In this document: positions 44,809 through 56,726 of the stretch, piece by piece
How the letters are laid out: every line of letters begins with the position of its first letter
Numbering within the stretch: the first letter of the stretch is position 1
Assembly (NCBI GenBank): GCA_001600495.1
Contig: BCKE01000009.1
Coordinates: 550,762-614,761, forward strand
Length of the DNA: 64,000 nucleotides
Direction: 5' to 3'
Source: Pilasporangium apinafurcum
Taxonomy: Eukaryota > Oomycota > Peronosporomycetes > Pythiales > Pythiaceae
The notes under the pieces: model-generated
The model's input: the letters and a program-made list of their open reading frames with translations, nothing else
The model's database searches: none
What the model was told of the DNA's origin: nothing
Position numbers and translations under genes: made by a program

Positions 44809-47800
44809 ATGTATAAATATTCCAGCGACGCCAAGACCAGTCACCTCGATCTAAATGATTTTCAGCGTGGAAACATAAAGCAACGATCCACAAGTGATCC
44901 GCAACCAGCGATTTCTAATTGTGAGTATGATGGATATTTCGGCGCCAGGTACTTTGAAGCGGGCTTCGAGTTCGTCAAGGATCATCCAAGTGAGAGATGA
45001 TAGGAATTCTCCTTGTTCTGACCGTGAGCCCTGCCAGGCAGTTGGGTCGCTAAAAGGAAATCTGCTACGCCCATCTAGTTGCCCAAGCGTATTGAGTGCC
45101 GCACAACTTTATGATGCCGTCCAGATGTACAACAGTGGTGTAGATGCTTCAGATACTGGAAAGTTTGATGAAGTATCGCCACCTGACGAAGTTACAAAAG
45201 TCATGAATTTTGACGCGTTCATTACGGGTTCGATATCAATAGATAATTTAAACATGTACGATGAATCACTGCAACATCTTGAAATATCGCCAATACACGA
45301 AAAGGAGTGTAAAAATGATGTACACGAAAGCGTTTGTTTGGATGTAGACGACAATAGGAGATACAATCGGCAGGAGAAGTATAATCTGTCTTCCTCCGCG
45401 CTATTTGCTGCCAAAATTAATCAAGTCAAGGAGAAAACTCAACAAGTTGCTCAGAACAAGAAGGAAGCACTTTCAAAATTCAGACAAAAAGGTGGATTAG
45501 TAAGCTGGCTACATGGAGAACAAAATAATCTTATGAACGAAACCGTAGCTGATCTATCGAAGCGTCATATCGATGCTGGACATGGACAAGAACAAATTCT
45601 AATGGATGAGAGCATCAGTACGGTCACTTCAATGGCTGTGGATGCATCGTTATCCAAGGCAGCACCGTCAAAGCAAACGACTTCAGAACATGTTCGTCCA
45701 TGTTTACCAAGCGCGAATGATCTTGAGTCGTCAATATTTGTCACCAACACAGCACCACAAACGAATCTATTCTCTCCTACTAGTAGTGGCTACTTGCGAA
45801 ATGCATTTTCGCGCCAGCGTGCCAACTCTTTAGTTGAAAGCTTTTACAAAAAGAATGATGGTGCGAAATCAAACAATATGGACCACATTAATACAACAGC
45901 TACAGCTGGAGGGCGTATCGCTTTGCAACCCAGTCCTCGGCGTAAACAGAAGGATGACACTTTGACTATAGGATTTGATGACTTTATCAATACCGATGGA
46001 AAATCTGCTCGTGCAAAGGTGAGAAAAGTTATCTAACCACTTGTTTTGCTCTTGATTATCCATATTGAATTGCATCTAATTACGTATTATTTTCGTCGCA
46101 AATGTTTCCTCGCCAGCTTGGTCGACGCCGCGCTGCTTCAGCCACTGTTACATCAGCTTCTTCGTATCTTTGTACCGAGCAGCTACCTTTTGAAGAATGT
46201 CTCAGCGACCCGAAGCTAGCCGCAGAATTTGTTAACATAATGTTGCCGAATGATTCGTCTTCATTGATGCTCCTCTACTCCATTGACGAGTTTGAAGTAT
46301 TAGTTACATCAGAACCACTCCCCACGTTTGAAGTGCAAGCAGCATTCGCACGGACACTGATTGACAAATACCTTGTTGATCGCTTGACTTCAGTCACCGC
46401 AAAATTAGCAGACTCAACAGCAGCGGATCTCTATCAGGCTATTGAAAGCTATCATCGCTCAGGTGCACAAGCGATTCCGAAAACGCTGTTTCGAGCTGTC
46501 TCCGAAGTTATTCTTACCGAGTTTTATTATGCATATGAAAAATTCAAAATGACGCGTGAATACGCGCGATTTCTGGAACAATATGGACGCGAGCGCTCAT
46601 CCATTTTGTCCATGGAGGCTATATTGAATAGCGAGTGGAATTGTACTGTTTTCTGGATGTTTTTGTATCGGACATCTCAGCATCAGCAGTTAAGTTTTAT
46701 CATGGATAAATCCTTCAAGCTGGATCGCTTACGTCGCGGATGCCATGATACCAATCTCCAAAGCAAACGGAATGAGGCATACGAAAGTCTTGTAAAACAG
46801 TTGAGAATGGTCTATAAAAAATATTTCCACAAAACAGCACCGATGGCATTTCCAACTTCCTCCGCTCGACTGTCTAAGATGAAGGAAGAAGTCATTATCG
46901 AAATGAGCCGCTTCGATGCTATTGGCCTTGAGCCTCTATCAGCTGATCGCGTCATGGAGATATTGGACGACTTTGCATGTGAAGTCAAGGAAGAGTTCAA
47001 GAGATCAACTTTTGAACTCTATGGCAGTTTTATTGCAAGTGCTCTCTATCGAGAATTTATCATTGGCGAACAATCTGCAGCAGCCAGTGGAAATGACCTA
47101 ATTCGCTTGGTGCGTGCAAGCCGAATTGCATTCCATCAAGCACCGAATACACCGCCTGTTTTGCACGATCTAGAGACGGTTTTTGCTGGCCATAGTGATG
47201 GCAATGATGATCCATCCATTGACGTGATCGATCGTGTCTTTGCTTTTGCAAAGACTGACATTATCCACGCGGACACTCACCTACAGCCGTTCCAGTACGC
47301 AATGCTATTCCACGGCGAATCATCATCCAACTTATCTGATGCGAATGACAAGACACTATTGCAAACCATTGAACGCTTTTTGGTACCTGAAGCTTCGCCG
47401 AAAACCTTGCAAATTACTGATATCGAAGCGCGGCAAAACATGTGCTTCCATTTTGTAGCAGGAAATGGTGAGAGTACATTGTACGGTGCAGTGTGGCGGA
47501 TGCCATTGATACAGCAGGAAGGCGAAGATCAGCACATTGTATCCACTCAGGGGGTTTGTGCTGTATCCAAATATCCGCTTTTGGATTCACTGCGCCACTA
47601 CCTTCGTTGTTTAGGCACACACTTTCGCGCCTCTATGCATTCGAATCTATTCGCGGATGATGACCATATGAAGACCGCATTGGAGGATGCCAAATTGTCT
47701 TTCGATGACTACGTGCGAACCTGCCACAAAGGTTCTCGTGTTTCAAGTAATGATCATCTCGTACGCCGCCTCAGACCCATCGATTTTTCACTGCAGGATT

Positions 47801-48459
47801 TGTTCGATTGTCTGTCCATCACGCACATTCTCCGTCTCTTCACGCTCGTTCTGTTGGAAAAGAAGATCGTACTTGTGGCGTCAAGCTACTCACTGTTGGT
47901 GTCAGTGGGGGAAGCGCTGAAGATTTTGCTATACCCACTGGTGTGGAGTCATGTGTATGTGCCTGTGCTGCCGCTTGCCTTGAAAGGCTACTTACATTGT
48001 CCGACACCGTTCATCTTTGGACTACACAGCTCATATGTGCGTTCGAGTGAATTGCCGCGTCCAACGGATGAACTAGCGATTGTGAATCTTGATCGAGACT
48101 CAATCACTGGAGGAGGGGAAACGGGTTTACCGCCGTTGCGCATGACATCTTTACGTGAGAAACTTAGGAGACTATGCTACCCTCGGCTTTACAATCGCGA
48201 CCACATTGAATTTGCTGAGGACGATCCAAAAAGCATAGCATGTTTTCCTACGGATGCCATTCGCGATGCATTTCGTGATGAACTGCAGAATATCCTTATG
48301 GGACTGGAAACATTTGCATTTCGCTTTGAGTTCAACGATCACGTCGTATCGATCGTGGATACGAGTAAAGCATCCACTCACTTACCATCAGATTCCGCAC
48401 GCTTTCTGTCAAAATTATTGCAAACACAGGCCTTTTCAACGTATCTCAGCAGCTTGTGA
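44809..48459 (+). CDS. RGS-like / DENN domain protein
   Basis: The preferred model has three exons: 44809-44920, 44991-46018 and 46117-48459, all in frame, 1160 aa. The N-terminal third is Ser/Asp-rich and disordered, with a helical KINQVKEKTQQVAQNKKEALSKF segment. After the intron comes an RGS-like helical domain (LPFEECLSDPKLAAEFVNIM ... TEFYYAYEKFKMTREYARFL). The C-terminal half is a tripartite DENN module: upstream part (GVCAVSKYPLLDSLRHYLRC), central DENN (ITHILRLFTLVLLEKKIVLV; ALKILLYPLVWSHVYVPVLP; FIFGLHSSYV) and a downstream tail. DENN proteins are GEFs for Rab GTPases in membrane traffic; RGS domains act on G-alpha. The first intron (44921-44990) is inferred; without it the start would be ATG 44927. 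GTATAAATAT at the proposed start codon looks TATA-like, so the 5' end is uncertain. Confidence 0.8.
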
Positions 48460-48550
48460 TTGGTATGATGAGGAAATTCTTCGTTCGTATTTCCGCTGTT
48501 AAATAGATTACGCTACGATCAAATGAATCTCGACGTTATTAGACACATAT

Positions 48551-51286
48551 CTAAATTGCATAGGAAACTCCTGGTGATTCCAACTCGACACTATGGCGGA
48601 TGAATGCCAGACTGAAGTCACTTAATGGACCTCCTTCTTGGCGCGTGGGTCTCGGACAACGCCAGCGAACGGTGAAGATGGCAGTATAGAGAACGGTACT
48701 GAAGATGATCAACCCAATGGCCAATGCAATGAGGAACGTGATTAGCCAAAGCACAATGATTTCGTTGGTTTGTGTGGCAAAATTGGCTTTGGTCACTTTA
48801 GCTCCGATAAAGCCACAAGCGACAGCGACGATTGTCAACAAGAATATGATCACATACCGTCCTCTCTGGGTTGTCTTGGCACCTTCGTATCCGCAACAAA
48901 ATGGCAAAACGGGTCCATTGCGCCGCGCGAGCAAGCCCCCGGCTTTGGTGTCGTGATAAAACGTCACGAGCTGCTCTAGGACTAAAATACACAGGGACAA
49001 ACCCAGCGCAATGACGAACGCGTTCGCCACAAAGCGCGCATGAGCGGAACCGCAAGAACACTCGATGATTTCGCGCACGATTTGGAATGTTATCCCTTTG
49101 GCAGCAGTTGCGGCGAAATTGGTAGTATTTGTGCTTGTGCCACTGCTACTACTCTCTTCTTGACGACCATCGCTGCGCATGCAGATGCTGGTTTCCTGTT
49201 TGTCTACATCAGCGCAGATGCGAAGCACACATTCGTTGCAAATATACGATGTGTTCTGGTCCAGTGGCCAGTTATAACGGTAGTTTTGGATCAGCTGGCC
49301 GCCACTGCTGTTCTCCGTGTGAGAATGGATATCGGATGCAATGGTCGTAAAGTTCTCTCCGTCTTTGCTGAAATCCACGCGGAAACGATCGACTGGCACA
49401 CCCTTAGTATCAGAGACGGTTAACAATTGCCACTCGACAGGTACACTTGCAGAGATACCGTACACTGCACCATTCGCTGGCTTGGTTAATGAGAGTTCCA
49501 TGGTGACTTGTTCAGTGTCACTACTAGATACTGAACTTTCCTTTGACGAGGATGATTTCGAGGAGCCATCGTTTGTTCCGGATGCAGACTCACTACTTTT
49601 ATCACCTGAAGAACTATTACTGGGCAAAATCGTTTCCTCAGACCCAGACAAAGATCCATCAGCAGAAGAAGACGAAGAAGTTGAATTTTCTTCGTCGGCA
49701 ATTTGCTTCAGGATGCCAAATACAACACTGACCGCCGTCAATTCATTGCTCGCTGCTTCCTCTTCGCTGGATGTGGAATCGCCTGCCGCGAAACTCACGT
49801 ACGTTGTCGGATTATAATAAGCCGTCTGCTCCCGAGTTCCCAAATAACAGACCAGGGTGGAAGTCGGTCGGCAAGTCTGTGTTGATTCGATGCATGTCCA
49901 TCCGGATGGACACGATCCTGAAGAAGTGCAGTGCGGTTCTTGATCGGGTTCGTTAGGAAGACATATGGCATGATTTCTTTCGGGTACATTTTTGCACGTC
50001 GATCCTTGCGTACACAATGTTGTCTCGAGTCCACAAGTGCCGTTGAATGGAACACAAGTAATTGCGTCACTCGGTTCATGGTCAGTTAGATATCTAATCG
50101 CTTCTGTTGCGATTACACGTTCTCCTCGCTCAACAGCTAATCGTCTATCAGTCACTGCGACAGTGGTTTCTGGTATCATCGTGCAGCATTCCTGTGTTGC
50201 GAAAATGCCGCTGCACAGCAATGTCAGCACTAAACAAAGAAGGAACAGCCGATTAATCTCTCACACACTGCTCAAACAAAAATAAAAAAGAATTTAAGAT
50301 TCAAGACACGTACATAATGCCAATGTGAGGACTAAAACTCGATCACGCTTTTTATATGGATGGCGCGGATTGGCCATACAAATCGCGAGCGCTGGGTGAT
50401 TGTTCTTCCTGAAGTGAAAAATAACCAGAGTAAGTTGTGTAAGCGCTATGGGATCGATAGCCAGATGAAATATGCATAGTGTGCTCACATACATGTATGT
50501 CCATAGATCTGGCAACCAAGCATTCTGCAATCGAACTTGCTTGGAGGCAAAGGTATCCGCAGACGCTCTTAATGATCCACGCATTCGTGACTGTATTGGC
50601 GTTGGAAATTGTGCGACACCTGCAGGAGCACCTACAGTATCATATTCGTTTCTAACTTCTTGCTCTGGAGATGGACCGCTGACAGGACGTAGCTCGCTCA
50701 TGACTCTGCTGACCGCGCGTTTCGGTGGTGCGTGCAACATTTCTTCCATATCCAACGTCTTCCGTAGGTTTTGGATCTCTGCTTCCGACCGAGAATTGCT
50801 ACTGATGTCATCGTTCGGGGCTAAAAGCGATCGGCGGGGCAACATTCGATCGATTTGTCGGGGTGGAGTTGATCCATGTGACGTCCTTGCTGTCGCGGTA
50901 GTGGTGATCGGATTCGATTCGGGTGTGACGGTTGGCAACAGGAAATCCGAGGCCAATCGCGTGTAATAACTTGAACGTTTCTCCGATGAGGCGGCCGGAT
51001 CTTCAAATACGGATCGCTGATTGTTTATAATCGAACCAGGCGCGAAATCGACATTTGCAGCTGGTGTGCTGCTTGTACTGCTTTCTCCTTGGCTTTGTTC
51101 CAGGTCAGAATTTGACTGAGTAACTGTTCTCGGTTCTGTAATAAGATGGTTGTCGACTTCAACTTGGTTGACCCGGCTGCTTCTGTGATCGCGCGTTTGT
51201 GCATGTAAATCCCGGACACTCAATGGATCGGATGGAGGATTTGCTTCAGCATTTCCAGTCGAGAAACGTTTCCACCAGTCCGACAT
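48551..51286 (-). CDS. Cys-rich multi-pass membrane protein with long Ser-rich N-terminus (unknown family)
   Basis: The preferred model has three exons read on minus: 51286-50493, 50408-50314 and 50229-48551, 855 aa in frame. Residues 1-265 are polar, starting MSDWWKRFSTGN. A basic patch (YKKRDR) precedes a hydrophobic stretch VLVLTLALLLTLLCSGIF spanning the second junction. A Cys-rich segment (CVPFNGTCGLETTLCTQGSTC; CPSGWTCIESTQTC), a Ser-rich region and an Ig/FN3-like segment (PANGAVYGISASVPVEWQLL ... FRVDFSKDGENF) follow, then three membrane helices near the end. Alternatively, a separate gene starts at ATG 50377 with that stretch as signal peptide (580 aa), and the donor at 50488 would end the upstream protein at 50352 (284 aa). 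I recognise no family. Confidence 0.65.
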
Positions 51287-53585
51287 GTCGTTGACACCGA
51301 TCACACGGCGAGGTCTTTTCTTTAAATGGTCGTCAAAGATTCCAGTCAACAAGGACTGAAGTAGTAGTCACAATTGTAGATCTTCAGCAACAGAGGTAAA
51401 AAATGACCTAAACTCCTGCTGTAGGAGCTATTTGTTCACCAATAGCTCCATTCGCAATCCACGCCCTCCCTTACGAGAGACAGAGAAAACCACCTGGTAG
51501 ATAATGACTGATGATAGCTGCATGGCTTTTGTAATGGGCTTATCCAATTTACAATGAGCTTGGTGACTATATTGCAGACGGAACGCAGCGCAAGCACGTA
51601 TTAGATACTGACGTCCAGCTGATAACAACACATGGCACTGTTTCTTCGTATTAATTTCTTGACCCTCGGCCCGTCTGGCAGTTCAAGACAAGTCACTACT
51701 AGCTACAGCATCGGTCTCCAATGTACATCTCGCCGTTTTTTACCGATGGGAGCCCAAGCGCCAAACTTTTACAGAACCTTGAGCAGATCTGTCCGACCTT
51801 TTCTGCGCGCGCTCGCCATGCACTGCAGCTAAATGAACAGAAACGAGAGAAATTGTCCCACTTCCGAGTATACGGTCCATGTCATGTTCATCACCCCGAA
51901 TGGTTTTTAACTGGTAGGAATCCTCAAAGTAACGAGAAATACCCTCATTTAGAGCACTGTGCTTTTTTCTCAACGATGATTGGCTAAAAAGTTTGGAATA
52001 AAACAAAGACTGATATTGATATGCATATATTTTACTAATATTTTTTATTAAATATGATTGGTCAAAATACATAGATTAGTGACATATTATTGGTTGGCTT
52101 CTTTTTACGAATGTAATCAAATAAATTCAATAATCATTTTACTGCTGCTCAATTCGTTACCATATTGCGTTGTAGATGCATATACAATAATCATGAAGCA
52201 GAGGAAGTGTGGAATAGATCATTATAGTAATTGCTAGCAGTGAGACAACACTGTTCTTGTGAGCTCTCGCAATTCTGACGATTGGTTTAGATGTGATGCA
52301 GAATGTTCTCATGGTTACTTCTTGGTTTTGTTTTTATTGAATAAAACCAGAGCAAAGAAGCAACTCCTCTTGCTCTGAAAGCCTTAAGGCGCGTGGAATC
52401 ATTGATTCTTACACAATTCCCAGTCTCTTTTTTTCTCTCGCTATCTTTTGGTGTCATGCAGATTCTGAGTCTTTTGTTGTATAGGAAAGTGGTCACTTTC
52501 TTTTTATTCCTGTCTCTGCATGCACTAAGGCAAATCTCGGGTTCGAGAAAAATGAAAGAAAGAGAAACGTTCGTGTGATCGTTTGCTTTGTAACCCACGC
52601 GATATGCGTTGTAAACAGTCAAATCTTTTGCGGATCTTTCGTGAAGACCCCACGTGTTAACCTCATGCACAAGATAAGAAATAATACTACAAACTCACCA
52701 AAGCGGGAAGCGATTTGATGACTGCCAATCGTAGGGAACTTTGCTTATTCGAGAATAACATTGTGCCCAACCAAACGAGTGTAGTGTGTCAAGATTTAAG
52801 AAACAAATAGTGATATAGACAGCAACATCTGTATGTGAATGCAGATTCATATACATAACACAGGAATGGAACCAGCTGGACGCTCTCCATGCAGATAAAT
52901 CTTGAAGTCTGGGGACACTTTGTTGACTTGTATCATTGCCAGCTACACAAAAAACCCGTCTCGGTCACTATGTGTGTGTGTTATTTAGATAAAACCATCA
53001 AATACAATAAAACACACAATAAAAAACACAGTAAGTTCCGGCTATCAGTTTACAAAAAAATATTCCAAGTAGTCAGAAACTTTGCTTGCTCATGGTTATT
53101 GTGTTATAATGGAGGCATTTCAAATAGTAACTATCGCTTTACCTCGAATATTCTTGATACGAGTCAAATCTCACGGCAATGCGTGTCTCATATTTACCAG
53201 AGATGGCGCAGTATCGTTCGATACCTGATTGCCAATTGCTCTATCCAGTTAGCAAAAAAACATTTGCAATTTTTCCCAAATAAAATATTTTAATATTTGT
53301 AGCAAAATAAAACCCAGTGGGTTAAAATCGCCAGCTGGCGGCGCTGAATGTTTTCATGAGCAGCTACTCTACCGTGTACACCTCTTGTTGCCGTGTGCGG
53401 TGGCACCACAGAAAGCAAGCATCGGCATCTGGCGCCCTGGCTTCCCCATCCGAAAAGCATATACATCCTTCCTCTCTCTTCCTCGCTTACACTACACTCG
53501 TGGTACGAGAGGAGGGAACTCAGTCGTCGATTTCCTGATTGCATCGAAATTATAAAAACAGGAAAGAGAGAGAGAGAGAGAAGAG
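51287..53585. other. Gene-poor 2.3-kb region
   Basis: No supported gene. Frames such as 51428-51631 (minus), 51632-51832 (plus), 52287-52670 (minus) and 52889-53293 (plus) are unrecognised and AT-biased. ATTGG boxes occur at 51979-51983, 52057-52061 and 52089-52093; the last two are 32 bp apart in the same orientation. CCAAT also occurs at 52725-52729 and 53232-53236. TATAAAA (53551-53557) and an AG repeat (53565-53581) sit directly before the next gene. Confidence 0.5.
53551..53585 (+). promoter_or_regulatory. TATA-like box and (AG)n tract next to the FYVE gene start
   Basis: TATAAAA at 53551-53557 lies 29-35 bp before ATG 53586, with an AG repeat (53565-53581) between. If the TATA box is used, transcription would begin at or after this ATG and translation could start at a later Met (for example residue 16 or 38). 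Confidence 0.35.
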
Positions 53586-56500
53586 ATGGACGGCCAACGA
53601 CTGCATCCGAATGGAGCTCCCAATCCAGAGATGCAACCGCAACAATGGAGACTACCGGTAGTGGAAAACGAACAACACGCGCGCACGTGCGGCCGCATGT
53701 ATGCGAAGGAGATTTTCCAGCCCATGCGCTGGAAACGTATCGCCACACAACCTGAGGAAGACGCGCAATTGTTTGAAAGTGTCTCTGCCTCTTCATCGTC
53801 ACGCACATCGGTAAGCAATAATAGTAACAACACTACGTATTGTGTTCGTGCGGTTCGCAAACTGCAGGCGTCGATCAGCGAAGTTGAGACGGTACTGGAG
53901 CGGTCGGCGCGACATGAATTGCTGGCGCAATTATTGCCACAGACATATGCGAGTGGCGGGTGTGTGAACGATTACGGACAATTGGAGCACAAGACCGGCG
54001 AACGTGAGCATGCAAACGTACAGTACGTGCGCTTTCGTCCGTATGCATCCATGGCGGGAAGTTATGAGACGCATTTGCTGCTTGAATACACGCTAACAAC
54101 CCATTTGAGGCGGTCAAGTATCAAGAAAGATGGCAAGAAAACAAGTAGCAGCAGTGATAACTCCACACAAGGTGGCCGAACACCTGTGGTGGACATGGCA
54201 TCAGTCCCGTCGATTCTGCATTTGCTACGCCCAGTGTATGTACCGAATTTCGGCGCTGCGACCAAGCGAAGGGAGTTTGAGCACGAGCGGCTGTCGACGA
54301 ACGCGTTTAGCATTACGTACATCATTCAAGAACAGACACCTGAGACTGTATCATTGGAAGTCATTCTTAGCTGCACTGCGTCCAATGATAATCCCCCAAC
54401 AGGACAAGTCTCTGACCCTCAACAGCAGCGGCGCAACAACAAACTGAAAGGATTGTCGCAAAAGAACCGACAGCGACAGGATGCGCTTCACCTCACACGG
54501 CTGCAGTCACTGATTTTATCGAATCGTCAAAGTGATCGACATAGTAAACGACAACCGACACAGTTCCCAGCGCCTCATGATCCCATGCCATCGCGACTGC
54601 AAACCCAACAGCAAATGCAGAATCCACAGTCAATGGCAGCGGGCACAACCACCGACCCAAGCCAGCAGGCACGACCGTCAAGATTCCAGACGTTTGCAAT
54701 CCCACCAGCGGTTACAGCGAGTTTCCGTGAAAGTGAAGCATCAGTGATAACCCAGACTGGTCGGTGCGGTATCTGCCGGAAACGGTTTGGGCCATTCCGG
54801 TGGAAGCACCGATGCGAAGTCTGTGATAAAAGCGTGTGTGACCAATGCCTGTCGGTCATCGCGAACCCGACAGCGGCGCGAAAGAAGAAACGCGTCTGTA
54901 ATTCCTGTCTTTTCGGTTCAGCGAACATTGGCGGATCAGGTGGTCCTAGTAGGGAAATTGCTGAGTCTGGTAGTTCACTTCCAGGTGCAGCTGCACCAAC
55001 TTCTCAACCACAGACAAAGGCTCCATCACTACCGGTTCAAGCGGTTCCAGTGCAGCAACAACGAGAGACGATTGGCAACATGCCGAGAAGTTCTAGCAGA
55101 GACAACCTCGTGACGGGTTCTTCACAACCGCATCACCCACGGACACAGTCTTCCCACGCGCCAGCAGTACCAGTACCACCGGCAGCAAATCGTTCTTCTC
55201 GTCGCTACTCGGTGCCTGTCACGTCCACCTCCACCACCATCGGTAGTGGGAATATGGAGCAACGGCGGCCGCCTCCACCGGTGCCAGGACTTCAAAACTA
55301 CAATCACTACGTGCGGCGCACAGGAACGTCACGGAAAATGTATCGACAGCCGCCGGATTGTTCCGATAGTGAAGGCAGTTATTACAGTGAGGACGAATTT
55401 ACGAAACCTGTGAACTACCAACAGCCGCAATTGCCATCCATTCGCGCACGAAGAGCGAAAACCGTGACGATCGAGGATGTGCCTACGAAATCGGTCGCTG
55501 CTAGCACCAAATCGTTTCCCATGGCGCCTTCTTACCGTTGCAGCTACTCGAACATTGCTCGTACCCCTCCACCTCCACCATCGATGCAAGAGCCTCCAAA
55601 TTCCACCTCAGTTTCTGCTGGGAGGACGAAGACACAATTCCACCAGCTCAAGACCCCAAAAGCGGATTATGATTACGACTTTCACTGGTTCAACATTTTT
55701 CCTAAGGCGCCAATTGCTTCGACAAGCGATGAAAGTGATCGCTTGCAGCTCCTGCAGACGCAACTCAAGATTGATGAACACTCGATTGTGTTTTTAAGGA
55801 ATGATCCAGACCTCGAACAACTCGCTCATCGCGTCTTGGACGTCGCTACGCAATGGCATGGCTGCAGTATCAATATTGTGAGCGCCAGAGATGTTTTTTG
55901 CCTCGTCAACGCCTCAGCTGACATGGACGCCAGCAGCATCACGACTACGTTCCCCGCTGTGGTTGTACAGGATGTCATGCCACGTGAAGAATCCGCCAGC
56001 GCTTATGCCGTTTACCACCGCTCACCGTTCTTCGTACCGGAATTATCAAAAGACGATCGCTTTATGGCACATCCATTACATACCGACCACGACGCTGTAT
56101 CCCTGCTCAGTCTGCCGCTTTACTTGTCGACGTCCATGTTCAATTCGCTCGATGACCGGCACTGCATCGGTACACTTGACTTATGGAAACTCGATCACGT
56201 TGCTGCGAGCAGCTATGTCTCGCAAGAATGGTGGCGAAATATGGAAGCTTTGATGCTGGAGATTAGCGCCCGCATTGAAGTATTGGCACGTGAAAGCCAT
56301 CATTTCTTGAAACCGCGCAGTAAGAAGGCGTACTCAGTAGAATCTTCCTGTGATAGCCGAAGCAGCACAAGAAGAGCCGACTCATTCGATATGGACCTGT
56401 ATGAGGCAGAGAGCGAACTAGCGATGATGGCCATAAACGGACTGTCACCCACATCGTCAGTGTCCTCGATTGACCGCCTCACGAGTCTGCCGTTCACAAA

Positions 56501-56726
56501 GGGGAGAAGCGCAAGTTTGTTTGCGGACAAACGCACGTGGCAGTACAGCGACAGTGACAACGAAAGCACAACTAGCAACACCAGTCGCAGTAGTCGAACG
56601 TCCAGGTCGTCGCAACGATACTCGGCAGCCGAACTGCATTCAACCATTGAATCGTTGCTACACCAAGCGAACGAGACGTCACATATGACCTCTAATTTGA
56701 TGTTCAAAACGGCCTACAACGTCTAA
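53586..56726 (+). CDS. FYVE-finger protein with START-like and GAF-like regions
   Basis: A single-exon gene of 1046 aa. The first ~280 residues resemble the START-like N-terminal part of oomycete FYVE proteins, with an R/K- and Q-rich linker behind it. A FYVE-type zinc finger is at about residues 396-450 (CGICRKRFGPFRWKHRCEVC ... CDQCLSVIANP ... VCNSCLF): four Cys pairs and a WKHRCEVC version of the R-K-HHCR core, expected to bind PI3P on endosomes. A long Pro/Ser/Gln-rich stretch follows (PPPPVPG, PPPPPSM). Residues about 715-905 look like a GAF domain (DLEQLAHRVLDVATQWHGCS; SPFFVPELSKDDRF; CIGTLDLWKLD). The tail is Ser/Arg-rich. FYVE+GAF combinations are typical of oomycetes; cargo or ligand is unknown. 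Confidence 0.85.
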   Translation: MDGQRLHPNGAPNPEMQPQQWRLPVVENEQHARTCGRMYAKEIFQPMRWKRIATQPEEDAQLFESVSASSSSRTSVSNNSNNTTYCVRAVRKLQASISEVETVLERSARHELLAQLLPQTYASGGCVNDYGQLEHKTGEREHANVQYVRFRPYASMAGSYETHLLLEYTLTTHLRRSSIKKDGKKTSSSSDNSTQGGRTPVVDMASVPSILHLLRPVYVPNFGAATKRREFEHERLSTNAFSITYIIQEQTPETVSLEVILSCTASNDNPPTGQVSDPQQQRRNNKLKGLSQKNRQRQDALHLTRLQSLILSNRQSDRHSKRQPTQFPAPHDPMPSRLQTQQQMQNPQSMAAGTTTDPSQQARPSRFQTFAIPPAVTASFRESEASVITQTGRCGICRKRFGPFRWKHRCEVCDKSVCDQCLSVIANPTAARKKKRVCNSCLFGSANIGGSGGPSREIAESGSSLPGAAAPTSQPQTKAPSLPVQAVPVQQQRETIGNMPRSSSRDNLVTGSSQPHHPRTQSSHAPAVPVPPAANRSSRRYSVPVTSTSTTIGSGNMEQRRPPPPVPGLQNYNHYVRRTGTSRKMYRQPPDCSDSEGSYYSEDEFTKPVNYQQPQLPSIRARRAKTVTIEDVPTKSVAASTKSFPMAPSYRCSYSNIARTPPPPPSMQEPPNSTSVSAGRTKTQFHQLKTPKADYDYDFHWFNIFPKAPIASTSDESDRLQLLQTQLKIDEHSIVFLRNDPDLEQLAHRVLDVATQWHGCSINIVSARDVFCLVNASADMDASSITTTFPAVVVQDVMPREESASAYAVYHRSPFFVPELSKDDRFMAHPLHTDHDAVSLLSLPLYLSTSMFNSLDDRHCIGTLDLWKLDHVAASSYVSQEWWRNMEALMLEISARIEVLARESHHFLKPRSKKAYSVESSCDSRSSTRRADSFDMDLYEAESELAMMAINGLSPTSSVSSIDRLTSLPFTKGRSASLFADKRTWQYSDSDNESTTSNTSRSSRTSRSSQRYSAAELHSTIESLLHQANETSHMTSNLMFKTAYNV

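Noticed and set aside
51428-51631. 67-codon minus-strand frame with a mitochondrial-looking N-terminus
   Set aside because: It begins with GTG rather than ATG, and I found no upstream exon or recognisable domain.
52889-53293. 134-codon plus-strand frame
   Set aside because: AT-rich, Lys/Asn-biased, unrecognised, and in a spacer full of similar short frames.
53290-53808. 172-codon minus-strand frame over the FYVE gene 5' end
   Set aside because: It overlaps the well-supported 1046-codon plus gene and its low-complexity leader; no homology.
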